Source of the DNA: Eggerthella sp. CAG:209
Lineage (GTDB): Bacteria > Actinomycetota > Coriobacteriia > Coriobacteriales > Eggerthellaceae
Reading direction: 5' to 3'
Length of the DNA stretch: 11,966 bases
Assembly (NCBI GenBank): GCA_000436075.1
Contig: FR884602.1
Span: 1-11,966 of the forward strand
Shown here: piece by piece, positions 1 through 5,115 of the stretch
Numbering within the stretch: the first letter of the stretch is position 1
Layout of the letters: every line of letters begins with the position of its first letter
Translations under genes and position numbers: made by a program
The notes under the pieces: generated by a model
Seen by the model: the letters and a program-made list of their open reading frames with translations, nothing else
Told to the model about the DNA's origin: nothing
Databases searched by the model: none

Positions 1-289
1 GGCCGATGCCGTCGGAGAGGGCACCTGCCATAAGACCACCAATGAGGTAGCCGATCATGGTGATAGAGTTGAACAGTGCGAACTGCTCCAAGGTCATCCA
101 CTGATTGCCTGCAGCATCATAGGTGGACTGGAGAACCATACCGATAGGACCGCCAACGGCCATATCTACGGAGTCGCAGAACGTGATACCGGCGAGCAGC
201 CACAAGATCTTCTTGTGGAAGCCAGTGATAGGCATACGGTCAAGACGTGCTGCGATGCCGTGATACGAGCTTTGCATTGCGTCGGACAT
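1..289 (-). CDS. MFS-family metabolite transporter, N-terminal part (cut by the window edge)
   Basis: The first 96 codons of a membrane transporter read leftward out of the window. The start shows the pattern of the sugar/aromatic-acid proton-symporter branch of the major facilitator superfamily: an N-terminal RLDRMPITGFHKK segment at residues 15-27, then a first membrane helix of about 29-50 containing acidic residues (D39, D42). A second helix follows at about 70-90 and ends in GALSDGIG, which fits the MFS loop motif A between helices 2 and 3. The start ATG is preceded by a good ribosome-binding stretch (AGGAAGGTAGG). Substrate and full length cannot be judged from this fragment. Upstream lies a roughly 600-base leader or intergenic region with strong hairpins that may control this gene. 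I am confident of the MFS family and not of the substrate. Confidence 0.72.
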   Translation of the reverse strand, partial: MSDAMQSSYHGIAARLDRMPITGFHKKILWLLAGITFCDSVDMAVGGPIGMVLQSTYDAAGNQWMTLEQFALFNSITMIGYLIGGLMAGALSDGIG

Positions 290-314
290 ATTGCACCTAC
301 CTTCCTTTCATTTT

Positions 315-371
315 TTGTCTTGCACTCCCTGGGCGCAAGACAACTTGTTCCCTTTGCCCCCAAGCAAAGGG
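315..371 (-). promoter_or_regulatory. Double hairpin in the 5' leader of the MFS gene
   Basis: Two perfect stem-loops sit side by side directly upstream of the transporter's ribosome-binding site. The first pairs TTGTCTTGC (315-323) with GCAAGACAA (335-343) around an 11-base loop. The second pairs CCCTTTGC (350-357) with GCAAAGGG (364-371) around a 6-base loop. On the minus strand both would be transcribed in the leader of the transporter mRNA, and the proximal one ends only a few bases before the Shine-Dalgarno region. On neither strand is a T tract placed to make a simple terminator: the run at 311-316 reads as A on the transporter strand. The hairpins could be an RNA leader control element or a protein operator. 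The structure is seen; the function is inferred. Confidence 0.45.
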
Positions 372-428
372 ATTCCCTTCATTACCCTCAATTTTTTTCG
401 GAAACTCTTACTCCATTAGAAGTCTTTT

Positions 429-445
429 AAGGCCCAAAGGCCTTT
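429..445. repeat. Short inverted repeat
   Basis: AAGGCC (429-434) and GGCCTT (439-444) form an inverted repeat around four bases, and AAAGGCCTTT (436-445) is itself a palindrome. There is no T tract on either strand, so it is not a convincing terminator. It lies just left of the three-unit palindrome cluster. Confidence 0.4.
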
Positions 446-457
446 CCCCTAAAAATG

Positions 458-564
458 CCGGTTCGTTCCACCCAATTAACGAAACCTGGCGTGCCTTGTT
501 TCGTTTCACCCTACTGAACGAAACCAGGCTTGCTTCGATCCGTTCGACCCAACAAACGAACCGG
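458..564. repeat. Three tandem related palindromic units (intergenic hairpin cluster)
   Basis: Three imperfect hairpins of one family follow each other. Unit 1 (458-489) has arms CCGGTTCGTT and AACGAAACCTGG around CCACCCAATT. Unit 2 (494-528) has arms CCTTGTTTCGTT and AACGAAACCAGG (one mismatch in 12 pairs) around TCACCCTACTG. Unit 3 (about 541-564) has arms related to CCGTTCG and ACGAACCGG around ACCCAACAA. The loops share ACCC followed by A or T. The outermost arms, CCGGTTCGTT (458-467) and AACGAACCGG (555-564), are also perfect 10-base complements, so the whole block can fold into one larger structure. It lies in gene-free DNA. It could be a REP/MITE-like extragenic repeat or a multi-site operator. 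Confidence 0.7.
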
Positions 565-618
565 AGCGCGACTTCTGGATACCCATTTTCAGGTTCGTGT
601 GCAGTTATCGCAAACAAC

Positions 619-643
619 TTTTTGTTTTCTTAAATAACAAAAA
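619..643. repeat. AT-rich inverted repeat
   Basis: TTTTTGTT (619-626) is complementary to AACAAAAA (636-643) around a 9-base loop. It is AT-rich and without a GC stem, so it is unlikely to be an efficient terminator. It sits immediately before the next dyad (648-702). Confidence 0.4.
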
Positions 644-647
644 ACTA

Positions 648-702
648 TAAGGAGCCTGACCTGCGCATAGTATGCAATAACTGACCGATAGAACGCTCCT
701 TA
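648..702. repeat. Inverted repeat with nested palindrome
   Basis: TAAGGAGC (648-655) pairs perfectly with GCTCCTTA (695-702). Inside, GCATA (665-669) and TATGC (671-675) form a tight nested palindrome, and CTGACC occurs as a direct repeat at 656-661 and 681-686. No open frame explains it. It could be a small structured RNA or a protein-binding array. The symmetry is seen in the sequence; any role is unknown. Confidence 0.35.
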
Positions 703-731
703 ACAACCCATTTCCTGGAGCTATCTACGCA

Positions 732-875
732 GTTCAATATTGATTTCTGCCAATTTGAGCATCATTCTCAAATTGGTGAATCCATCACCATCACAATGAA
801 CAGTAACACTATTCTATTCATGTGAGTTATAGGTTAGGAAATAGATTCTACACATCCCAAAAATGAATATTGAAC
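732..875. repeat. 144-base segment bounded by 15-base inverted repeats
   Basis: GTTCAATATTGATTT (732-746) recurs inverted at 861-875 with one mismatch. Inside, CCAATTTGAG (750-759) and CTCAAATTGG (767-776) form a perfect 10-base stem with a 7-base loop. The size and terminal inverted repeats resemble a miniature inverted-repeat element, but I see no target-site duplication at the ends. Two copies of an operator half-symmetrical around TTCAATATT would look similar. The segment ends 17 bases beyond the stop of the mscS-type gene. Confidence 0.3.
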
Positions 876-892
876 ATGTTCTAAAGGTATGC

Positions 893-1657
893 TTAGGCTC
901 TCACCAAAGGGGCAATCGCACGAGTAATTGCATCTGAAACGGGAGTCGCCTGGGCGGCGTCCTCCACCTCAAGAACAACCTTTCCCGCCAAGCCCCCCTC
1001 GGTAATCTCAGTGAATAGCACCGAAGGCTCTTTCACGATGCCGGTATGCTCAAGGGCAATATCATGTGCGACCCTTTCAACTTCCCCTGCAACCGCATCC
1101 AGATCTTTACACGTAGTTGCAACAAAGGGAACCGACACGCGCTCTGGTGGCGGCAGGTGCACTACCGCATTCTTCGAAATTACCGAATTGGGGATGATTA
1201 CCGTTTCGCCCAAGCGGTTCTTGATGGTTGCATGACGCCACGTAACGTCCTGCACCACTCCCTTGCTTGAACCAACCTGGATGTTGTCGCCCGGCTTCAC
1301 GATCTTCATGAAGGATATTTGCACACCGCCAATAAGGTTCGAAAGCGTGTCCTGAAAACCGAGAGAAAGGGCGATACCTCCAACGCCCAGAGCTGCTATA
1401 AGCGCCGACATATTCACATTGAAGCACGTGTCCAAGACAAAGCAGCAGCCCAAACCCCACACTATGCCGCGCATAATATTGATGAAAATCGAACTTTGGG
1501 GAATGGAGGTATCGTCACGCTGCATAATATGGCGCAGCCACTTCACCAGCACATGAGAAACAACCGCAATGGCGCAAACCAGGACAATTGCCACGATTAG
1601 CTTTCCTAGCAAATCACCGCCCGTAATACTTGAAATGAAGTTCTCGAAAACACTCAT
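893..1657 (-). CDS. Small-conductance mechanosensitive channel (MscS family)
   Basis: This 254-residue inner-membrane channel would open under membrane tension and release small solutes during hypo-osmotic shock. Predicted helices are at about 15-39, 56-79 and 83-112. The third is the pore-lining helix, with the typical Gly/Ala-rich pattern (AALGVGGIALSLGFQDTLSN, residues 88-107). It is followed by the cytoplasmic beta domain, with KPGDNIQVG at 121-129 and PNSVISKNAV at 156-165, both hallmarks of MscS. The length is close to the small E. coli-type MscS (about 286), so this is a minimal form without extra helices. The start ATG has a purine-rich GAAGGGAATAGGG upstream. It is transcribed alone, away from engB. 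Family assignment is secure; ion preference is unknown. Confidence 0.93.
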   Translation of the reverse strand: MSVFENFISSITGGDLLGKLIVAIVLVCAIAVVSHVLVKWLRHIMQRDDTSIPQSSIFINIMRGIVWGLGCCFVLDTCFNVNMSALIAALGVGGIALSLGFQDTLSNLIGGVQISFMKIVKPGDNIQVGSSKGVVQDVTWRHATIKNRLGETVIIPNSVISKNAVVHLPPPERVSVPFVATTCKDLDAVAGEVERVAHDIALEHTGIVKEPSVLFTEITEGGLAGKVVLEVEDAAQATPVSDAITRAIAPLVRA

Positions 1658-1979
1658 ATATGCCCTATTCCCTTCAGAATTAGCCGCACATCAATACAAT
1701 GGGGGCTGTTTGAACTTCCATTATCTGCGTATTATCGCAAGGGCATCAACGCTATCATGGAAACTCAACAAGCGAAGCGCCCAGGCCAAACGCAAGGCAA
1801 AAGCGTCTCGTGGGCAATCTGTCACAAGCCAACCGTACACGGTATCGAGCCAGTCTTTCATCTCGCTTAGCCTGTGTCGTGCGTGATTTCGCAAGACCAG
1901 CGCACCCCACGAGCTCCATCGACTCGCCGATCGCAACCTATTAATTAGTAAGAAGAAACAAACGCAGAAGGAGCACACC
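1658..1979. other. Intergenic region between the divergent mscS and engB genes
   Basis: This 322-base gap separates divergently transcribed genes and should hold both promoters. A candidate mscS promoter is at 1720-1749. I found no clear -35/-10 pair for engB, although AT-rich DNA at 1939-1960 is the likeliest place. A 46-codon minus-strand frame (1861 to 1721) encodes an amphipathic-looking peptide but has no good ribosome-binding site, and its end overlaps the candidate mscS promoter, so I do not call it a gene. Confidence 0.6.
1720..1749 (-). promoter_or_regulatory. Candidate promoter of the MscS-type gene
   Basis: Read on the minus strand, TTGATG (1749-1744) and GATAAT (1725-1720) are separated by 18 bases, a reasonable sigma-70-type -35/-10 pair. 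It would start transcription near 1713 and leave a leader of about 55 bases before the ATG at 1657. This is pattern matching only. Confidence 0.38.
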
Positions 1980-2561
1980 ATGAACTACAACCTGGTTGAA
2001 TTCCAAGGAGCCTATGGCACTTCCGCGCAAATCCCTAAGTCGGTACGCCCCGAAGTCTCATTTGTGGGTCGCTCTAACGTGGGAAAATCTTCCCTTATCA
2101 ATCGCCTTTTCAACCGCAAGAAGCTCGCTAAGGTTTCCTCCATGCCGGGCAAAACCAGCACCATCAATTTCTTCACCACCAAGGAAATCGACTTTGTCGA
2201 CCTTCCAGGGTACGGCTATGCGAAAGTGGCAAAAAGCGAAAAGGCCCGTTGGTCGGAAATGATTAACGGATACTTCGACCAATATCGCTACTATGCGCTG
2301 GTTGTTTCGCTTATCGACATCCGTCACCCCGCAACTAAGCTCGATGAACAGATGGTGAACTTCCTTACCGAATGTCAACTCCCCTTCATGATTGCGCTCA
2401 CCAAAGCAGACAAGGTGAGCAAGAATGAGGCGAGCAAGCAGAAGGCCGCCATCCGAAAGCAGCTGAACTTGCCCGATAGCGTAAACATGGTGGTCTGCTC
2501 ATCGGAAAAGGGCACCGGCTTTGACGAGTTGCGCAAACTAATTGAAGCTGCCTGCAAATAA
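1980..2561 (+). CDS. engB: Ribosome biogenesis GTP-binding protein EngB/YsxC (YihA family)
   Basis: This 193-residue cytoplasmic GTPase of the TrmE-Era-EngA-EngB superfamily is needed in relatives for late assembly of the 50S ribosomal subunit. The GTPase motifs are all visible: G1 P-loop GRSNVGKS (30-37), G2 around PGKTSTINFF (56-65), G3 DLPG (74-77) followed by YGYA, G4 TKAD (141-144) and G5 SSEKGTG (174-180). The length is normal for EngB (about 190-210). The start is supported by AGAAGGAG just upstream with good spacing. rnhA follows 104 bases downstream on the same strand, so the two may be co-transcribed. Nothing is missing, and identification is firm. Confidence 0.97.
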   Translation: MNYNLVEFQGAYGTSAQIPKSVRPEVSFVGRSNVGKSSLINRLFNRKKLAKVSSMPGKTSTINFFTTKEIDFVDLPGYGYAKVAKSEKARWSEMINGYFDQYRYYALVVSLIDIRHPATKLDEQMVNFLTECQLPFMIALTKADKVSKNEASKQKAAIRKQLNLPDSVNMVVCSSEKGTGFDELRKLIEAACK

Positions 2562-2588
2562 CCGAAAGCACCGCCACATACAACAACA

Positions 2589-2648
2589 GAGGGTAGCAGG
2601 GAAACGACAGTTCGCCCCACCCCACCCAAGGGAAGCGCCCCTACCCTC
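2589..2648 (+). promoter_or_regulatory. Inverted repeat in the engB-rnhA gap
   Basis: GAGGGTAG (2589-2596) is perfectly complementary to CTACCCTC (2641-2648). The second arm ends four bases before the AGGAG ribosome-binding site of rnhA, so a folded leader could influence rnhA translation. The loop is 44 bases long and C-rich, so stability is doubtful. Confidence 0.22.
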
Positions 2649-2665
2649 CCCAAGGAGACACCTAT

Positions 2666-3145
2666 ATGAAAGTTATTCTTTACAGCGACGGGTCATCACG
2701 CGGCAACCCCGGCCCTGGCGGCTTTGGCACCGTTTTGCACTTCACCGACTCAAACGGGAAACTGCATACGCGCGAACTATCGCAAGGGTATACCTGCACC
2801 ACCAATAACCGCATGGAGCTTCTGGGGGTTATCACTGGGCTGGAAGCACTCAAACGTCCCTGCATGGTTGAAGTCCACTCCGATTCGCAATACGTAGTAA
2901 ACGCCTTCAACCAGCACTGGGTTGAAGGATGGCTCAAACGCGGATGGAAGAACTCCAAAAAAGAGCCAGTAAAAAACTCTGACCTGTGGAAACGTCTTCT
3001 GGAAGCGAAGAAACCCCACAACGTCAGCTTCCATTGGGTGAAAGGCCACGCAGGCCACCCCGAAAACGAGCGCTGCGACGAGCTGGCAACCTCGGCAGCC
3101 GATGGCCCCGGCAAAATCGAGGACAAAGGCTTTCCGGGAAAATAG
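2666..3145 (+). CDS. rnhA: Ribonuclease HI
   Basis: This 159-residue cytoplasmic endonuclease cuts the RNA strand of RNA-DNA hybrids, removing R-loops and primer remnants. All catalytic positions of the RNase HI family are present: D8 in YSDGSSRGNPGPGGFG, E51 in NNRMEL, D73 in HSDSQYV, H128 in VKGHAGHPENERCD, and D138 at the end of the same segment. The basic handle region (WLKRGWKNSKKEPVKN, about 89-104), which helps hybrid binding in the E. coli enzyme, is also present. Length matches the family (about 155). The start has a clear AAGGAG. It lies downstream of engB on the same strand and converges with serA; a bidirectional terminator follows 25 bases after the stop. Confidence 0.97.
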   Translation: MKVILYSDGSSRGNPGPGGFGTVLHFTDSNGKLHTRELSQGYTCTTNNRMELLGVITGLEALKRPCMVEVHSDSQYVVNAFNQHWVEGWLKRGWKNSKKEPVKNSDLWKRLLEAKKPHNVSFHWVKGHAGHPENERCDELATSAADGPGKIEDKGFPGK

Positions 3146-3169
3146 GAACAAGCTCCTTATTGTATGAAA

Positions 3170-3197
3170 AAGAAGGCACCCAATCGGGTGCCTTCTT
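3170..3197. terminator. Bidirectional terminator between convergent rnhA and serA
   Basis: A 12-base perfect stem (AAGAAGGCACCC with GGGTGCCTTCTT) closes on the 4-base loop AATC. On the minus strand the stem runs into TTCTTTTT, a proper terminator tail for serA. On the plus strand the tail is weaker (TTCTTGCGTTTG), so it may serve rnhA less efficiently. Confidence 0.85.
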
Positions 3198-3294
3198 GCG
3201 TTTGCTGGGAAAGAGAAATCGAAACCTATCCCTATCTCCTATTTAAGCTAACAGCTTCGCGGCCAGATCTTGCCCGGCAACGCTAACGATCAAG

Positions 3295-4461
3295 CTAGAT
3301 AAGACGAACGCGACGAACGCCATCGATCTCACGGAGCTTTGCAATGGCGCCGTCCGAAGGAGCTTGGTCCATATCGATCAGGGTATAGGCATAGTCACCG
3401 CGAGCCTTGTTCATGAAGTTGGCAATGTTCACATTGTCATCGCCAAGGATGCTAGAAATCTGAGCAATCATGTTCGGCACGTTCTTATGCAGCAGCGCAA
3501 TACGGGTAAGACCCGCAGGGCATACGCCCATGTCGCATGCAGGATAGTTCACGGAGTTTGTAATGTTGCCGTTCTCGAAATAATCCATCAGCTCGCGAAC
3601 AGCCATGATGGCACAGTTATCTTCTGCCTCTTCAGTAGAAGCGCCCAGGTGAGGAAGAACAACCGCGTTCTTCATCTTCATAGTGCCCGGCGTTGCAAAG
3701 TCGGTGATGTAGCGCTTCACGCGACCCGAGTCCAGCACGACCTTCAGAGCGGCTTCGTCGACCAGCGTATCGCGCGAGAAGTTCAGCAGCACTACGCCTT
3801 CCTTCATAAGGGAGCACATATGGGCATCAACCATGCCGATGGTGTCCTTCAGCGCAGGAACATGAATGGTGATATAGTCGCACGTGCGGAAGATGTCCTT
3901 CAAATCAGTGATGTAATGAACGGGGCTGGAGATTTTCCATGCGGCGCTTACCGAAACGAACGGGTCGTAACCGTATACGTCCATGCCCAGCTCAACTGCG
4001 GCGTTGGCAACCTCGGCACCAACAGCACCCAAACCGATAACACCCAGCTTCTTGCCCTTGATTTCCTGACCGGCGAACTTCTTCTTTGCCTTTTCGGCTG
4101 CCTTGGTGATGTTCTCGTCATCCGCATTTTCGCGGCACCATTCAATACCGCCCAGAATGTCACGGCTACCCAGCAGAAGCGCGCAAAGCACGATTTCCTT
4201 AACGGCGTTGGCATTTGCGCCAGGGGTGTTAAAGACCACGATGCCTTCGTCAGCACAGCGATCGAGCGGAATGTTGTTCACACCAGCACCCGCGCGCGCA
4301 ATAGCGCGAAGACCAGCGGGGAATTTCATATCATGCATGGCGGCACTGCGAACAAGAATGCCCTCTGCTTCATCCAGTGAATCGGTAAGTGAATATGCCT
4401 TAGGATCAAGCAAATCGGTACCTTGGGCAGAAATGTTGTTCAAGCAATGAATGAGCCTCAT
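3295..4461 (-). CDS. serA: D-3-phosphoglycerate dehydrogenase, short (type III) form with C-terminal ACT-like domain
   Basis: This enzyme catalyses the first step of serine synthesis, NAD-dependent oxidation of 3-phosphoglycerate to 3-phosphohydroxypyruvate. With the start at 4461 the protein has 388 residues: substrate domain, Rossmann NAD-binding domain (GVIGLGAVGAEVA, 140-152), return to the substrate domain, and a C-terminal ACT-like segment from about 319 (TRIALLHKNVPNMIAQISS onward). Catalytic R230 (NFSRDTLVDE) and H271 (PHLGAST) are visible. The usual Glu of the Arg-Glu-His triad is not at its normal place: the segment reads ITDFATPG (252-259), as in the short clostridial-type enzymes. 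I chose 4461 over the in-frame ATG at 4482 because TTAGGAGATC lies at correct spacing before it. serC is not adjacent. Confidence 0.93.
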   Translation of the reverse strand: MRLIHCLNNISAQGTDLLDPKAYSLTDSLDEAEGILVRSAAMHDMKFPAGLRAIARAGAGVNNIPLDRCADEGIVVFNTPGANANAVKEIVLCALLLGSRDILGGIEWCRENADDENITKAAEKAKKKFAGQEIKGKKLGVIGLGAVGAEVANAAVELGMDVYGYDPFVSVSAAWKISSPVHYITDLKDIFRTCDYITIHVPALKDTIGMVDAHMCSLMKEGVVLLNFSRDTLVDEAALKVVLDSGRVKRYITDFATPGTMKMKNAVVLPHLGASTEEAEDNCAIMAVRELMDYFENGNITNSVNYPACDMGVCPAGLTRIALLHKNVPNMIAQISSILGDDNVNIANFMNKARGDYAYTLIDMDQAPSDGAIAKLREIDGVRRVRLI

Positions 4462-4510
4462 ACAGGATCTCCTAACTACCATGCATTACGAACCAGTAAA
4501 CGGGTTTTAT

Positions 4511-4541
4511 GATAATAAAAAAGGCACCCGATTGGGTGCCT
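4511..4541 (-). terminator. Intrinsic terminator of the tRNA-Leu gene
   Basis: The stem AGGCACCC/GGGTGCCT (4522-4529 with 4534-4541) with a 4-base loop is followed on the minus strand by TTTTTTATTATC. It starts 11 bases after the tRNA 3' end, so it ends the tRNA transcript before serA. The hairpin core is the reverse complement of the one at 3170-3197. Confidence 0.85.
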
Positions 4542-4551
4542 GATTTGCAAA

Positions 4552-4638
4552 TGGTGCGGGTGAAAGGACTTGAACCTTCATGAGCCGAAGCTCATACGGA
4601 CCTGAACCGTACGCGTCTGCCAATTCCGCCACACCCGC
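4552..4638 (-). tRNA. tRNA-Leu (anticodon CAG), CCA encoded
   Basis: The minus strand folds as a class II tRNA of 87 bases. The 7-base acceptor stem is GCGGGTG with CACCCGC. The anticodon arm is TACGG, loop TTCAGGT, CCGTA, giving anticodon CAG (reads CUG). A long variable arm (TGAGC TTCG GCTCA) is typical of leucine tRNAs, and the T arm carries GGTTCAAGTCC. Discriminator A is followed by a genome-encoded CCA. Promoter-like and terminator sequences sit on either side. The gene lies divergent from fhaA. Confidence 0.97.
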
Positions 4639-4662
4639 ATGTGCAGCTTTTGTGCACGAGTT

Positions 4663-4691
4663 AGATTACCTTAGGTGCTAATCCAACGCAA
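4663..4691 (-). promoter_or_regulatory. Candidate promoter of tRNA-Leu
   Basis: Read on the minus strand, TTGCGT (4691-4686) and TAATCT (4668-4663) are separated by exactly 17 bases. Transcription would start about 17 bases before the mature tRNA 5' end, a plausible leader for RNase P processing. Confidence 0.55.
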
Positions 4692-4723
4692 GAAAAAATT
4701 TCAATTTCCTCGGAATATTTTGT

Positions 4724-4834
4724 CTAGCCCAATGCACGTAGAATCAAAGCCCCGCCAACATCAAGGGCGGCGACTCCCAAAGCAAACGCCACATTCGCTT
4801 TTTTCCTAGACATATCTCCAGCGCGCACTTTCAT
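4724..4834 (-). CDS. Putative 36-residue single-helix membrane peptide
   Basis: I do not recognise this frame. It starts at an ATG preceded by TTGGGGGATGTA, a usable ribosome-binding stretch, and ends in TAG. An internal in-frame ATG at 4813 has GCTGGAGAT before it and would give 29 residues. The peptide has a basic head (MKVRAGDMSRKK) followed by one hydrophobic segment (NVAFALGVAALDVGGALILR, residues 14-33) with a single Asp in the middle, so it would be a short membrane-spanning protein with the basic end inside. A promoter-like pair lies 48 bases upstream of the probable start. It sits between tRNA-Leu and fhaA on the tRNA strand. It could be a real small protein or chance; the combination of start signal, stop, helix and promoter favours a gene. 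Confidence 0.5.
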   Translation of the reverse strand: MKVRAGDMSRKKANVAFALGVAALDVGGALILRALG

Positions 4835-4889
4835 TACATCCCCCAATGCCGTATAAGCGCATGCCACACATCAGCTTTCTGTTGCGGAG

Positions 4890-4918
4890 ATTGTAACCTA
4901 TGGTGAACTTTTCGTAAA
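4890..4918 (-). promoter_or_regulatory. Candidate promoter for the 36-codon frame
   Basis: On the minus strand TTTACG (4918-4913) and TACAAT (4895-4890) are spaced by 17 bases. Transcription would begin near 4883 and give a leader of about 48 bases. This is a motif match only. Confidence 0.45.
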
Positions 4919-5055
4919 CAAACGCGCAAATCAATAACGAGCTGGGAATCCTGTCCCCTGCGCACCTACAAAAAACTATCAGCTTGTTTAATGGCGATGG
5001 GGTGAAAAAGCCCACCAGTACTCTTATTTATGGCAAGATTGATGGTTGGAATACC

Positions 5056-5074
5056 GTGCGGCCATATACCGCAC
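5056..5074 (+). promoter_or_regulatory. Dyad upstream of fhaA
   Basis: GTGCGG (5056-5061) and CCGCAC (5069-5074) are perfect complements around 7 bases, 42 bases before the fhaA start codon. ATACCG also repeats directly at 5051-5056 and 5066-5071. It may be an operator or a leader hairpin; no known motif is recognised. Confidence 0.28.
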
Positions 5075-5115
5075 TCCCAATACAACGATTTATACACCGT
5101 AAAAGGAGATCACAC

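Larger units (their letters stand above)
290..892. other. Gene-free interval between the MFS gene and the MscS-type gene
   Basis: About 600 bases lack any frame with credible codon use or family motif. The interval is unusually rich in dyad symmetry (entries at 315-371, 429-445, 458-564, 619-643, 648-702 and 732-875). Both neighbouring genes are on the minus strand, so the interval is the 3' flank of mscS and the 5' flank of the transporter. I could not assign a convincing promoter for the transporter. Confidence 0.7.
4639..5115. other. Divergent control region between tRNA-Leu and fhaA
   Basis: This 477-base interval contains the tRNA promoter, the 36-codon minus-strand frame and its promoter. 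The remaining 200 bases before fhaA have no convincing gene. I could not find a good -35/-10 pair for fhaA: TTTATACACC near 5089-5098 resembles a -10 box but lacks a matching -35. A dyad at 5056-5074 lies shortly upstream of the fhaA ribosome-binding site. Confidence 0.6.

Noticed and set aside
458..489. T-box leader (minus strand reads GGGTGGAACGAACCGG)
   Set aside because: It resembles part of the T-box consensus, but the related motif occurs three times inside hairpins, there is no specifier stem or terminator/antiterminator, and the downstream gene is a transporter more than 150 bases away.
458..564. CRISPR array
   Set aside because: The three units differ in sequence and length, are themselves palindromic, and have no uniform spacers or cas genes nearby.
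750..776. Hairpin CCAATTTGAG/CTCAAATTGG as a terminator of mscS
   Set aside because: There is no T tract on either side and the stem is AT-rich; it fits better as part of the inverted-repeat segment.
872..881. Palindrome GAACATGTTC as a LexA/DinR SOS box
   Set aside because: The Gram-positive SOS box needs GAAC and GTTC separated by four bases; here only two separate them, and the site lies 3' of mscS rather than in a promoter.
3364..4380. 338-codon plus-strand open frame opposite serA
   Set aside because: It is antisense to a well-supported gene, is rich in His/Arg/Val as expected of a reverse-frame shadow, and shows no family motif.
4462..4482. Upstream start of serA at 4482
   Set aside because: No ribosome-binding site precedes it, while TTAGGAG is correctly placed for the ATG at 4461, which begins the expected first beta strand.
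4984..5115. Upstream extension of fhaA to an ATG at 4984
   Set aside because: The frame is open, but the extra 44 residues do not resemble the family N terminus, and the ATG at 5116 has a strong ribosome-binding site and gives the expected start.
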